Source: Rachicladosporium sp. CCFEE 5018 (Eukaryota > Ascomycota > Dothideomycetes > Cladosporiales > Cladosporiaceae). From it: a stretch of 64,000 bases of DNA. Made by a program: the position numbers and the translations under genes. Under the pieces are notes generated by a model. The model had not been told where the DNA came from. It was given only the letters and a program-made list of their open reading frames with translations, and did not search any database. How positions within the stretch are numbered: the first letter of the stretch is position 1; the number at the start of each line of letters is the position of its first letter. The DNA lies in NCBI GenBank assembly GCA_002077045.2, contig KZ111198.1:42645-106644 (forward strand). The letters are read 5' to 3'. This document shows positions 1 through 10,314 of the stretch, piece by piece.

Positions 1-209
1 CGCCCATGTCTCTTCTAGCCCAGGACTGCAGCTTGCCGGACAAGCTGACCGCTTCTCTCAAACATCATTGCCACAAAGCCGAGCCTCTTTCATACACTCC
101 TAAAAAGCAGCGAGCAATCAGTACCAGAGAGAGAGGTACATACTCCAACTCCCCATTACGCCGACCAAAATCAACCATCTCCAAACACCATCCCTCCAGA
201 GCCTCAACC

Positions 210-602
210 ATGTCTCCCACCACTCCCATTGCCAGCAACACCACCACCACCGCCACCACCAACAACAACATCACCTACACCCCGGTCACCACAACCCCCG
301 AATCGCTCTTCGATCTCGCCTTCACCGAAGCCCTCAAAGCGGTACTCAACCCCAATTACGACTCGAACGACACTGAGCAACGCAAGAAGATCGTTGCCAA
401 GTCCGTCAAAAGAATGCTCAATCTTCTGGCTTCGGACAGTGTGCCGGCTCGCGCTAGCTCTGCCCTGACCGTGAGACAGCAGAGGTACATCGCCCTGGCG
501 AGAGAGCGTTGTCGGGCACGTGGCCTCAAGCAGGCGAGGATGACGCTGCGTCTGGCTAGCTGGAGTCGTGCGCTGGGGATCGATATCTCGGAGAAGGAGT
601 AG
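210..602 (+). CDS. small hypothetical protein, 130 aa
   Basis: I do not recognise this family. The ATG at 210 sits in a good context (CAACCATGTC) after a pyrimidine-rich leader, so I prefer it to the in-frame ATG at position 6, which would add 68 residues of UTR-like composition. The product has a Thr/Asn-rich N-terminus (residues 1-27), then a helical, charged core that includes SLFDLAFTEALKAVL and an Arg-rich C-terminal third (RERCRARGLKQAR). No signal peptide or membrane segment is visible. The pattern of a Thr-rich head followed by a short helical region resembles the protein at 1804-2160, but the similarity is too weak to claim homology. No intron is needed. Confidence 0.55.
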   Translation: MSPTTPIASNTTTTATTNNNITYTPVTTTPESLFDLAFTEALKAVLNPNYDSNDTEQRKKIVAKSVKRMLNLLASDSVPARASSALTVRQQRYIALARERCRARGLKQARMTLRLASWSRALGIDISEKE

Positions 603-1042
603 AGGCTGAGCTTTGGAGGAACGGAGAGAAACTCCATGGATGGCAGAGGTGGAGTTGGGTAGTTTGGTTGGTAGCAGTTCAGGTGTGATGGTTTCGTTGT
701 CTGGGCGAAAGAGGTTCGGACGGGCCGTCTCATGGATGGGTCTTGAGAGCGCAGACGTGAGATGAGAGAGGAGGGCGCATCAGCACAGCGTACGTGGCTC
801 AGGATGTCAGAACGGCAAAGTTGACGAATTCATCGGTATCCCATCGTCTGTGTGCTCTCCCATACTGTACTCATCAGCATCGTAGTTCGATCAGTGACGG
901 TGCCAGCTGCTGCGGTCTTCTGAAGAGTATCAGTACGTATCATGAGCTGAATAATATCCAGGTTCAGTCTCGTTTCTTGCCTCGGCCGTTCGTTCTCGAT
1001 AGGCGTGCGCCGGTACCCGACGGAAGTCAGCCGCCTGCGGCG
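603..1042. other. non-coding interval
   Basis: No ATG-initiated frame with coding character is seen. The frame of the downstream relic stays open here but has no ATG and reads like UTR or decayed sequence. Confidence 0.4.
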
Positions 1043-1276
1043 GAGCAGGTAGATGCTACAGAGCTGTACTTCCGCTGCCTGGCCACCGCGAAGGAATATT
1101 TCGATGCTGTGTGTGAGGCTACTGATGAGGCAAAGTTGGGGACGATGGTTGCGAAGTTCACCGAGGATGTATTCGCCGAGTTCGGATTGAAGTCGCAGGA
1201 GTCAGGAGATCCGGGCGGTGGAGACATGGAAATGCTAGCCAGATCCGACGAGGTTGATGATAGAGAGTCCAATTAG
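1043..1276 (+). pseudogene. relic related to the 1804-2160 protein
   Basis: The open frame encodes LYFRCLATAKEYFDAV followed by an acidic turn and TMVAKFTEDVFAEF. This lines up with LFRDFFAAAKRYFHSL and IMVAVLERNVAEKF in the protein encoded at 1804-2160, in the same order and spacing. The frame is open upstream to about 794 but holds no ATG, and the upstream residues do not resemble the neighbour's N-terminus. It is therefore either a 3-prime exon whose first exon I cannot identify, or a decayed tandem copy. No function is known for either copy. Confidence 0.4.
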
Positions 1277-1803
1277 CGCACGTGAGCCTTAGCATCGTCC
1301 AGCCTGCCAAGGCGACGTCGCTCGTATGGTGCTTTCAGTTGCTACGGATCGCGGGCCTGTCGCGTTCGGCCTAGATCCTCGGCATATTGGAGAGGTCCAG
1401 ATCAGTATAGGATGTATGGTTCAAGCGCAACGTTCCAGCATTGCTTCAATCGCTAGCCTTGACATGCTTCTATCGTCGATCTGCCGCTGACGTTGACCGT
1501 TCAGTGTCATCTGGCGTACTTCGTAGCTTAAACACCTGATGATCAGCCCTGCGTGTCCAGGATGCCCAGAAAGTGCCAGAACTGACCGTAGTGCGAGTGA
1601 TCCAAACGTTTCTCATCGTCTTCTTCCTCCTGCTTGTCTCGGTCTCGGGCGAGCACTTTGTGATTCTAGCGTCAAGCAACCTCTTTTTAGAGCCTACGAG
1701 GCAGCATATCTCATCAAAAATGTTCAGCATAAGTACTTTGCCGTCACACGTCGCACGTCGCACATAGTTCCACATCAACTTCCATCCCGACAACCTGAAG
1801 ACC
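1277..1803. other. non-coding interval
   Basis: Intergenic sequence between the relic and the 1804 gene. It contains pyrimidine-rich tracts (about 1620-1640) expected of a fungal core promoter. No RNA gene or repeat is recognised. Confidence 0.4.
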
Positions 1804-2160
1804 ATGTCCAATCCACTCGCGACCATCACCACCACCTCATCCACCCTGCACGATCTAATCGTCGTCGAGGTCAAAGACGCCCTCGGCCATCTCCAGCTCG
1901 CCCAAAACAACACCCTTACGTCCGACGAGCTCGCGGGAATAGTCGGCACCAACATCTCCAATCACCTAGTCGATATGTGTCGTCCCCCTCTTGTTGAAGC
2001 GGACGACCTCACCCAATTATTCCGCGACTTCTTCGCCGCCGCCAAGAGGTACTTCCACAGTCTGTACGACATGGACGAGCGTGACGACGACATGCTGCGA
2101 ATCATGGTGGCGGTGTTGGAGAGGAATGTGGCGGAGAAGTTCGAGAATAAGGATAGATGA
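1804..2160 (+). CDS. small hypothetical protein, 118 aa
   Basis: Unrecognised family. The ATG at 1804 has an ACCATG context directly after the leader. The protein starts with a Thr/Ser-rich stretch, then predicted helices (VVEVKDALGHLQLAQ, LTQLFRDFFAAAKRYF) and a charged C-terminus ending ENKDR. Its C-terminal half matches the relic at 1043-1276, which suggests a local tandem duplication. No intron, signal peptide or membrane segment is apparent. Confidence 0.6.
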   Translation: MSNPLATITTTSSTLHDLIVVEVKDALGHLQLAQNNTLTSDELAGIVGTNISNHLVDMCRPPLVEADDLTQLFRDFFAAAKRYFHSLYDMDERDDDMLRIMVAVLERNVAEKFENKDR

Positions 2161-2331
2161 TACTGAGATGTTGCCAGAGATTGAGATCCAAAGATGCGAC
2201 CATGGGACTAGGAGAGTGCGGGACGTGCAGAGAACATCGGGACTTGACTTAGCTCAGCGGTGCGACTAGGTCAAGTAAGGTCAGCAGCCGCGAAATGTGG
2301 TGGACTACTCACTCAGAATTTCGCTTGCTCC

Positions 2332-3567
2332 TCAGTCCCTCCACGCCACCACCTGCTCCGTCCGATTACTCTCCAACGCCATCTCAATAACCCTAATCCC
2401 CATCCTGCTCTCCTCAGGCTTGATAGCCTGCGCCTTCCCATCTTTGATAGAAGCCACAACATCCTTATAGAAATTGACATAAAAGCCCTGCTCGCTCTTA
2501 TACTTCCCTCCCCAAAGCTTCGTTTTCTCGTCCTGGCTCTGCGTGTCGACGACTTGCTTCTTCGTCCACAGCTCGCCGTATGTGGATTCGGGCTCGATGC
2601 CGAATTTCGGGTCGTCGGCTGGCATGTCGGCGAAGAGGTGGTCGATTTGAGGATCTTCGCCGTGCTAGGATTTATCAGTAGATACATTTGCCAAGGTAGG
2701 CTGGAATGAACATACCTTCATGAACGTCCCATCCCTGCCCCTGACGAAGTACTTCAATTGCCGTTCTGTTGGCAGACTAGACACGATCGTCGTCTTGACG
2801 GTGGCGACGAGGTTCTTCCTGTCGCCACCGTACTGCATGATCACGGTGAACGTATCATCATTAGCCGTCTCGCCCCTTAGACTCCTAGTAGTAGCCCAGA
2901 CGCTCTTCGGCTGCCCGAATAGCAGCAGCGTCTGGTCAATCGAATGCGTGCCAAGACCGTACAGCATGCCCTGGCCCTGGATGAACTCCTTCTCCGTCCA
3001 TTTGAGCGCCCACTCCGGGTAATCGACATCGTAGTGCGTGGTGAAGTCTGTGATCTCCCCAAGTGCGCCAGTGGCGATTAAGGATTTCAGGGTCAAGAAG
3101 TCGGAGTCGTACCGGCGGTTTTGGAAAGGAGTGCAGACTTTGTCCGTCTCCTTGGCCGTCTTGATGAGGCTGTCTGATTGCTCGGATGTGATAGTGAAGG
3201 GCTTCTCCACGACGACTGTGAGCTGTCAGTACTATCTCCTCGAACTAATGGGGAACGCGGCCAAGCTAACCATGCTTTCCCGCTCTCATCGCCTGCTCCG
3301 CAAACTCCGTATGTAATCCCCCGGAACACACCACTACAAGCTCGATCTCCTTGTCGTCGAAGAAGTCCTCCGGCGTGCGGTAGTGCTTTGCTTGGGGGTA
3401 GTCGACCGTGCAGTGCTTGCCTTTCTCGACGCTGGACTTCTCTGCTGGATTTCGGCGCGTTGCAGGAAGGCGTAGATTTCCAAGTTCTTGTTGGGTGTGA
3501 TGAAGGGGAGGTGGAAGCATTTTGTCGAGAAGCCGTAGCCGATGAGGCCGACTTTGATGGGCGCCAT
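2332..3567 (-). CDS. Gfo/Idh/MocA-family NAD(P)-dependent oxidoreductase, apparent 1-nt frameshift
   Basis: Predicted cytosolic dehydrogenase of the Gfo/Idh/MocA superfamily; substrate not predictable. Coding exons are 3567-3271, 3215-2716 and 2664-2332, with introns 3216-3270 and 2665-2715. The N-terminus MAPIKVGLIGYGFS is the Rossmann fold with its GxGxxS-type loop. VVVCSGGLHTEFAEQAMRAGKH leads across the first intron into VVVEKPFT, the family's EKP motif. GLGTHSIDQ and LYYGLG-type C-terminal domain motifs follow. Total exon length is 1130 nt, one short of a multiple of three. The frame changes near 3450 between AFLQRAE and NPAEKSSVEKGKHC; one extra A in an AAA run there would restore it. 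This could be a sequencing error or a real lesion. The start ATG is supported by the immediate fold motif. Confidence 0.85.
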
Positions 3568-3985
3568 GATGGTGTGGTGGATGATTCAATAGGGCAAGGG
3601 AGAGGTCGGGAAGGCAGATGCGAGTTGTAGAGAGCTTCTTGGCTTAGAGTGTGAAAGAATAATACGAACGTAGATAATGATGCTGTGCAGCATTGACGTA
3701 GATCAGGCTAAATGCCGAGCTCTGTGTGGAGCATGAACATCGGAGAAGAGTATGTGCGACGAATGCCACCAGGATGGAAATGGAGATGATGTGAAATACG
3801 TACCACAAGCAATCCGAGAAGTAGCTCCAATGTTCTCGATAGACGCTATGCTCTCAGGCCGCATACCATTCCAATTGGTCGGCGTCGGCCGAAATCGATG
3901 GGTGAACTTCAGTGAGTACACTGAATTGGTGTCGTTCGATCGACTCGTAGGTAGATCCAGCTTCATGCACTTGTGCAGTATATCT
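3568..3985. other. intergenic interval
   Basis: Region upstream of the oxidoreductase and downstream of EMC7 (both on the minus strand). It should hold the oxidoreductase promoter and the EMC7 3-prime UTR; no distinct motif is recognised. Confidence 0.4.
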
Positions 3986-4767
3986 CTATCGCTTCTTCGC
4001 GCCAACCCCAGCAGCAGATGGCGTAGCAGCCCCAGACGAGCTCGCGCTCTTCCCCGACAAAAACCCAGCCAAATCGAAATTCTGTATCGAGTCCACAGCA
4101 CTCGAAGCCTGAGCCGTAGGACCACTCTTCTGCATCTCCTCGAACTCCTTCTTCGTCTCCGGATCCACTGCACAAAGTTAGCCCAATCTTCTCCCTTCAT
4201 CATGCACAACGCACGATCAAGCAGGGCCTCACTGTTCTCCATCAAATACGGCATCCCGAAGATCATGACCACAGACACCAGGCCCATCAAGATCATGGGA
4301 CTCTTGAGGAATCCGACAAGGTTGAACCCGCCGCGCTGTTGGTAAAAGTCCTTCATTCCGGTGGGTCGGATCTCGACTCGTAGATCATCTTGTCCTGAGC
4401 CTAGCAGTGGGCCTTTGTTGCTCCATTCGTTGCCTCTGTACGTCCACCAGATATTCACATCCTGCTGTGCTGAGGCGGCCGCGGCTGTCGTGATGTCCAC
4501 TCTGTAGGGTGCGAAAGCGTGATCGCGGGAGTAGATTGTGAGGAGGTAGCTGTCTGCTGCTAATGAGGCGAAGACGAAGGTGTTGTCGCGGCGGAGAGGG
4601 GCGGTGTGCTTGATGCCTGGGGAGCCGAGGAGGACTGCGTGGGTGGAGGAGGGGAGCGTTGCTGGGTTGGGGAGGACTGGTGGGGAGGGTGGGATCGAGA
4701 TGGTGAGTTTGGCGGCAGAGATGGCTTGGGTAAAGCCCAGCGCTGCGGCCAGAAACAAAAGCCTCAT
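3986..4767 (-). CDS. EMC7: ER membrane protein complex subunit 7 (EMC7/Sop4-like, DUF2012)
   Basis: Subunit of the ER membrane protein complex, which inserts transmembrane proteins. Exons are 4767-4233 and 4167-3986, intron 4168-4232, giving 238 aa. Residues 1-20 form a signal peptide (MRLLFLAAALGFTQAISA). A beta-sandwich luminal domain follows with YLLTIYSRDHAFAPYRVD and VEIRPTGMKDFYQQRGGF. A single membrane helix (PMILMGLVSVVMIFGMPYLME) leads through the splice junction into MDPETKKEFEEMQKS, the family's characteristic post-membrane segment, and a short Ser/Ala-rich cytosolic tail ending GAKKR. Length and domain order are as expected for fungal EMC7. The ATG at 4767 begins the signal peptide. 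Confidence 0.93.
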
Positions 4768-5162
4768 AGTGGTTCCTAAAATATGCGCGTTAACACGAGA
4801 CTGGTATTCGAAGAGCTCGGTGATGCATATGCTTGAACATATGTTCGTTCTATCGAACGCTGACCTAAACCCAAGTGCCAAGCCAAGCCCTGCGACTTTC
4901 ACTTTCACACCGGTTTGCAGTATCAATACCGTCCTCAACTTGGACACAACACTCTTGGAGATGTCCTCGCAAGTATATCGGCAGCTTCTTCTCGCGTCGC
5001 TAGTATACATTGTGCCCGGCGACTGAGGCTCGTAGCAACCCAGACAAACCTACGACCACCCACGACGATCTGGGAACAATTATCTTAGCTTTCTGGAGCT
5101 TGTAGCAAGGCTCGAAAGCACACTGCTCTTTCTCCTCTCGAACCAATAGACCAGATTCAGTC
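4768..5162. promoter_or_regulatory. divergent promoter region between EMC7 and the 5163 gene
   Basis: Both flanking genes start here and read outward, so the 395 bp must contain both promoters. No clear TATA box or palindromic operator is recognised. Confidence 0.4.
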
Positions 5163-6167
5163 ATGTCCTCCCGGATTCTGCCCTTCCTCCCGGATGCTGA
5201 AGCCCTGCGATGGCCACTCTTCACGGATCTTCACGCTTATACTCATGTACCACGCCTCAGCCGATCTGCATCGCAGCCGTCGGACCAGAGAGAGTCTATC
5301 TTATTCCAACTGCCCAAGGAGCTGCGTCTCCAGATTTGGGAACATGCCATGCACAGCACGAACTCACCACCGCCAAGTCCGCTGTTCTCGGGTCCACGGG
5401 TCGAGCGCCAGGAAGGCAGGACGACTCACAAAGACATTGCGTACCCAACCACTTTGCTCCGAACCAGTCTCTTCGCCTTACTCAAGGTCTGTCGTCAAAG
5501 TCGAAAAGAAGTGCTGGACCTTCTTACCAACGAATGCAAGAACGCTAGGCCGCAGGACTTGCGTCTGGACGTGATGGCCAAGGGCTTCATCTTCTATCCC
5601 ACATGGACATTGCTTCCTCCTGTGATCATCAGCCGCGTGCCCGTCAATCTTCATGTGACGCTCCGAATCTTCAGTCCAGAGTCCTTCGTCTCGAATGACT
5701 CCTGGCCCCGTCAGCCAGGCTCCGGTTTCCGATCTCTATTGACACTTCTAAATCAATTCCTCCACCATGGACCAGGCTTCACATACTCTGGCCTCACATC
5801 TCGGATCGCGATCAAGACACTAACAATTAGCGTAGTGTGTCTCGAGCTCTACAACAAAGCTATGTTCGCGCCCGCCGTTCTGCAGCTCGTCCGAGTGTGC
5901 AAGTCGCTCGCGCAACGAGGCGACGCATCGGAGTACATCAGTCATATCCGCATCATCGTGGAGGATAGTGGAGACGCTGCAATGGAGACGTTGAAACGCA
6001 GAGAGTGGGCGTACGACGTTCGCTGTGCTCGAAATGAGGACGAGATCGCAAACTGGAGCGCCTCGGGTCTCTGTCTGGGCCCGCAAGTCGCTCGGTTCGC
6101 TTCAGAGGAGGGTGTGAACCAGGCGAAGAAGCCGTTCTGTGAGTTTGTGTGGTACCGTTCTGAGTGA
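5163..6167 (+). CDS. 2EXR/F-box-like hypothetical protein, 334 aa
   Basis: Single-exon gene. The segment LPKELRLQIWEHAM (about residues 49-62) is the N-terminal F-box-like or 2EXR signature common in large ascomycete families; KVCRQSRKEVLDLL follows at the position where such proteins carry their second helix. The remainder looks globular, without membrane segments. The function of these families is mostly unknown; a role as a substrate adaptor is only inference. The ATG at 5163 is the first in frame and lies 395 bp from the divergent EMC7 start. Confidence 0.75.
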   Translation: MSSRILPFLPDAEALRWPLFTDLHAYTHVPRLSRSASQPSDQRESILFQLPKELRLQIWEHAMHSTNSPPPSPLFSGPRVERQEGRTTHKDIAYPTTLLRTSLFALLKVCRQSRKEVLDLLTNECKNARPQDLRLDVMAKGFIFYPTWTLLPPVIISRVPVNLHVTLRIFSPESFVSNDSWPRQPGSGFRSLLTLLNQFLHHGPGFTYSGLTSRIAIKTLTISVVCLELYNKAMFAPAVLQLVRVCKSLAQRGDASEYISHIRIIVEDSGDAAMETLKRREWAYDVRCARNEDEIANWSASGLCLGPQVARFASEEGVNQAKKPFCEFVWYRSE

Positions 6168-6696
6168 GCAAAGCACCTTACTAATATGTCGATACTAGAG
6201 TGGTATTAGCTCCTGAATTCGATTGTCACGAGCTTGCGCGACATCCATGCAGTATTCCATGTGCCCGGCACAGGTACATTCTCGCCCAGCCGCTACGGCA
6301 GCTCAAGGTCCGAGCTTAGAGCTTATCTGACCCAGCTATAACTACTCTAGTTACCTGTAACTACCCTAGTTGTCCTTGAACATCAATAAGTCGACGACTA
6401 TCAGGTCCTACGAAATGCTCGGCCACTCGAGATGGAGTCCTCGATGCCGCCATCATTGGTACTAAACAGGTGGAGCCCTCTCAAAACGGTCTAGTGTACA
6501 TGAGCTCTACACGCCAATAAAAACTACTTGAACTACTAGTAGTTCGATCCGAACTACTAGTAATTGAAGTAGTTGACTTGAGTGTAGGTATAAGAGTACA
6601 CTCCTCCCCCGTCTAGTTTCCTCTTCCTTTTACTCTTTTTCACTTGTTCTCTGCTTCTCCTCTACGATCATCATCTCTGTTACGAAGTACGTTTTC
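6168..6696. other. intergenic interval with hairpin and pyrimidine-rich promoter tract
   Basis: Contains an imperfect long hairpin at 6522-6574 (listed separately) and a CT-rich stretch at about 6601-6660 typical of fungal core promoters before the coiled-coil gene. No coding frame is supported. Confidence 0.5.
6522..6574. repeat. imperfect inverted repeat, about 25-nt arms
   Basis: Arms 6522-6546 and 6550-6574 pair with about two or three mismatches around a 3-nt centre. The left arm itself contains a perfect 16-bp palindrome at 6530-6545 built on ACTACTAGTAGT. It lies about 120-175 bp upstream of the coiled-coil gene start. Confidence 0.8.
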
Positions 6697-7613
6697 ATGA
6701 TCATTGACTATCACCCTACCTTCTACTTTAACATGAGTCCACTCGGCGTCGCAGTTCGCAAAGGCATACCAAATAAAAACCCGAAGGGCACTATCAGGGC
6801 CGAGCGTGAGAACCTTAGGGCCTCGACTTTGCAGTTCCTAACGGATAACAATACGCTCCGAGCGTCTAAAGTCGACATGACAGCCACAATTAAGGTACCA
6901 AGCGAAGACAAAGACGCCCTCCGGATCGCTCTTAGCAATGCGACCACGGAAAACAAAGATCTGAGGGCGCTCGTTGAGGCGCTCAACGGAAACGTTAAAG
7001 ACCTGGAGACGTCTATCGAGACTTCGAACCAGGCCCTTGAAGTAGAGAAAGCGGATGCCGATAAGCTAAAGGCGTCAAACAACAATCTCTCCAAGGCCAA
7101 TAAGGACCTTGAAGCACGGCTCCAGAGGGCCGGCCCGGCCGAAACAAGCGATGCAGTGTCTTTCCCAAGTCTTGCGAATGATACTATGAACCATCCAGTG
7201 GCATACATCAAAGTGCTGAACTTGGTGACAAATGAGATTGGAAAGTATACTCGCGCCCTCAGAGAGGAGCATACTAGAAGTAGAGGGCTTAAGCTCTGTC
7301 TCGAAGGTATTGAAGCGGACGACGCATTCCTCATCTCCTCGGCGGACAATAACTCGCGTGACTTTGCGGTAGCTACACACGACAAAATCGTGCTCTGTGA
7401 GCAATTGGCCAAGTTGCGACGTGCCTTTGACCAGGCCAAGTCTGAAAGTGTGGCCCTCGAACGAGAGGTCGCTCTGCGTGTGCAAGAGAGGATGAAGCGT
7501 GCGCTCCAGCAGTGAGTTTCTTTGTCTGGGGTGTGGGATTCGTTTGCTGACTACACTGTAGGGCGAGTAAAGCTAGCGAATCAACTACCGAGGAAGTGGA
7601 TATGGAGGACTAA
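6697..7613 (+). CDS. coiled-coil hypothetical protein, 276-288 aa
   Basis: Two exons, 6697-7511 and 7562-7613, joined by a 50-bp intron with GTGAGT donor and TGTAG acceptor; splicing converts an apparent stop after LQQ into an acidic tail ending EEVDMED. ATGs at 6697 and 6733 are both possible; 6733 (ACATGAG, protein begins MSPLGVAVRKG) gives 276 aa. From about residue 25 the chain is a nearly continuous charged heptad region (for example KDLRALVEALNGNVKDLE, NNLSKANKDLEARLQ), so it probably forms a coiled coil. No catalytic motif, signal peptide or membrane segment. I do not recognise a family. Confidence 0.65.
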
Positions 7614-7674
7614 GCGGAGGAGAACAGTGGTGCGATTCTGGTCGCTGGTGGATCAAGGGTTGACTATACTGCAC

Positions 7675-8758
7675 TTAGTACATCTTCAACGGACATCCCT
7701 TCTTAGACGCCCCCGTCTTTTCGTCCACAACCTCCTTCGTAAGTTTCATCAATCGCTCCGCAAGCTCCACGTCGTTGGCCTTGTCGCTGCCTTGCTCAAT
7801 GATCTTCGGTGGGCAAACTATCACACGTCAGCAATGGCCGTTCGGAGCTCATCATCAATTTCCACTTACTATACAACCCACTCTTCTCCGCCACAGTCGC
7901 AGCATACATAGCACTCACACAGCCCTCAAACTGATCCTTCCGGAACGCCTTCATCCCCACTGACATCCCGTACCCCAGCAACGGATACGCTTCGTGGATG
8001 TGATCATTCGTCTGCGCCGTGTCTACGATTCCCGGGTGCACTGCATTAGCCAGGATCCCTGGGTTCTCGGGCGTGAGATGCCGGGAGAGGTACTTTGAAT
8101 ACAGCAGCGTGGCGAGCTTGGAGCGCGCGTATTGTTGTTGTGGGCCGTAGTCGCGGTTTAGCTCCTCTACGCTGGCGAATTGGGTTTCTTTGGGGGTTTG
8201 CTCGTGGAGATTCGAGGCGAAGTTGACGATGCGGACGATGTTGCCGGCTTTTGCGGTCTTCTTGAGCAGAGGAAGGAGATGCGAAGTAAGTACCACATGC
8301 CCGATATGATTTGCGGCCATGTGCAGATCCGTGCCATTGGTCTCTGCTAGCTGTCGTGTCATGATGCCTCGGGCAGCAACATTAATCACGATGTCGAGGC
8401 GGTCGGTCTCCTTGGCGATCTCGTTCGCCACATTAGCAGTCTTCTCCCAATCACTCAGATCACACTGCTTCCACACGATCGCATCCCTCGCCTTCTTCCC
8501 CAGCTCCGCTTCTACGGCGTCTAGAGCCTCATCAAGCTTTTCGGCGCGGACTGAGAGGACGAAGAGTTTGGAAATGTTGCGCGTGAGGAGCGTGTGCGTG
8601 CAGCCGAAGCCAATGCCTTCAGATCCGCCGGTGACTAGTGCGACTCTACCGGAAAGGTCTGGGACGTCGGTGTTGAGGTCGAAGGCATCGGAGCCGGTGG
8701 CGAGGTTGTGAGCTGGGCCCGTGAGGTTTTCGGCGAGGGTTTTCTTGATGAAGTCCAT
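7675..8758 (-). CDS. short-chain dehydrogenase/reductase, 343 aa
   Basis: NAD(P)-dependent oxidoreductase of the classical/retinol-dehydrogenase-like SDR type. Exons 8758-7870 and 7817-7675 with a 52-bp intron (GTAAGT...TGATAG). The cofactor loop TGGSEGIGFG, the NVAARG segment in place of NNAG, a candidate catalytic Ser in VNFASN and the active-site YARSK are all present and in order. The spliced C-terminal exon encodes CPPKIIEQGSD and ends KKGCPLKMY, a common end for this fungal subgroup. The ATG at 8758 (MDFIKKTL) is preferred because upstream in-frame codons are UTR-like. The substrate cannot be inferred; no metabolite cluster surrounds it. Confidence 0.88.
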
Positions 8759-9546
8759 GGTCGTGCTTGATCCCAATGGTATCGTTATGGCGAGTTGATA
8801 GGTCCGATGTTGCGTTGCTATCGTGTTCCTCGATGGTATACTATGGTCCCCGGCGACGGAGTTGATTCCCGATTTCTGGTTGGAAGTGGAATGGACTTGT
8901 GCAAGAAATCGATACCTACCTTCCAGAACCACGTTCTGCTACTTCACTTCTTACAGGGCCGTCGTTGCCATCATCGTCTCCCAATGGCGTTGGCAGGAAT
9001 GAACTCATGCGGTCATCACTCGCTCATAACTCGTGCCTGACTCCCACGTTGCAGCCCTGTCGGCGTTCGGCATCAGCTGTCCACGACGATATGTCACTCG
9101 CTCGACGAGGCAAACCTTGACCTCACTACATTGCTTCGACGCCTGCATCTTCCCAAATATCGTTCGTGGCAGCAACACATTCTAGATAATGTTCCACATC
9201 TCGCAATCGATCTCTTACTCCACCCGGATCGACACCGGCTCGGCCACGGCACCCGGTCGCCAAGACACACTCCACCGCTTTCGCCCTAGCCCTATCTCAC
9301 CTCACTTTCACACCCGCAGCCAAGCTTCTTTTCGTCCATTCACGACCGCATAACTTGCGCCGGAGTGCTGCGGAGCGAGTTCCACCACGCAGGAGTTGGC
9401 GTCCACTGCCGCTCCGCTCGCGTGAGCATTTGAAGGTAGGTCGCGTGCTCTCACGATGACCCAAAATTGCTTCCTTTATCGTGCCCTGGAGGCTTGTATC
9501 ACTCAGTCTTCGTATCTCGTGCTGCGCTTCATCACTCAGCACTAGT
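8759..9546. other. divergent intergenic interval
   Basis: Promoter region between the dehydrogenase (minus) and the GH5 gene (plus). It is C-rich on the plus strand and contains no supported coding frame, repeat or RNA gene. Confidence 0.4.
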
Positions 9547-10214
9547 ATGGCAGGTTCGAAGAGGATGTACCGCTTGACGCGGGTTGCAATAGTATTCATG
9601 TTCATCATATGCATGCTTATACTGGCTTTGCAGCACGTGCCGGACGCTTTGGCTCAGTATCCTCGGATCGCCATGGAACCAATTTCGAGCAGTGTGAGTA
9701 GGGCTGAGCTGAAGTTCACACCGCCGCTGAGGACATTTGGACGAAATATCGTCGATGCCGACGGGAAGCGATACAAGCTGGCTTCAATCAACTGGTATGG
9801 CGCAAGCGACGTCAACTTCGTGGCGATGGGGCTGGACATAAGACATCGATCCGAGATTGCACGGACGATACGAGAGATGGGCTTCAACAGCGTCAGATTT
9901 CCATACTCGGACCAGATGGTCATCGAGAATCCTGTCGTCGACCCTCGATGGCTGCAAGCAAATCTAGACCTCCTGGACCCGTATCAGAACAGCGAAACAC
10001 GAGACCAAGCGCCACTAGAAGACGCAGGTCCTCGAGCTCTGGACGTCTTCAATGCCTGCGTCGAAGCAATGACCAATGAGGGTCTCACAGTAATCATCAA
10101 CGATCACATCACCAATGCCGTGTGGTGCGATGGGATGAACCTCTGCGACTCGAGCTGGAAGAATGACCAGTACGGTCCGATCTGCAAAGTCAAGCAATCG
10201 ACAGCATCTTGGAT
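9547..10214 (+). CDS. GH5-type glycoside hydrolase, membrane anchored, cut by assembly gap
   Basis: The first 222 residues of a glycosidase of the GH5 (cellulase) fold. Residues about 12-32 form one hydrophobic segment (VAIVFMFIICMLILAL) after positive residues, fitting a type II anchor or uncleaved signal. The catalytic barrel begins with NIVDADGKRYKLASINWYG, followed by IREMGFNSVRFPYSDQM and GLTVIINDHITNAVWC, which match early GH5 strands; the catalytic Glu residues would lie downstream. The frame is open into the N run at 10215. Beyond the gap the sequence is a transposon on the other strand, so the rest of the gene is missing here or displaced by an insertion. The ATG at 9547 directly precedes the anchor. 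Confidence 0.8.
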
Positions 10215-10314
10215 NNNNNNNNNNNNNNNNNNNNNNNNNNNNNNNNNNNNNNNNNNNNNNNNNNNNNNNNNNNNNNNNNNNNNNNNNNNNNNNNNNNNNN
10301 NNNNNNNNNNNNNN
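10215..10314. other. assembly gap, exactly 100 N
   Basis: A 100-N run, the usual placeholder for a gap of unknown size. It separates the GH5 coding frame from transposon sequence. Confidence 0.99.
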
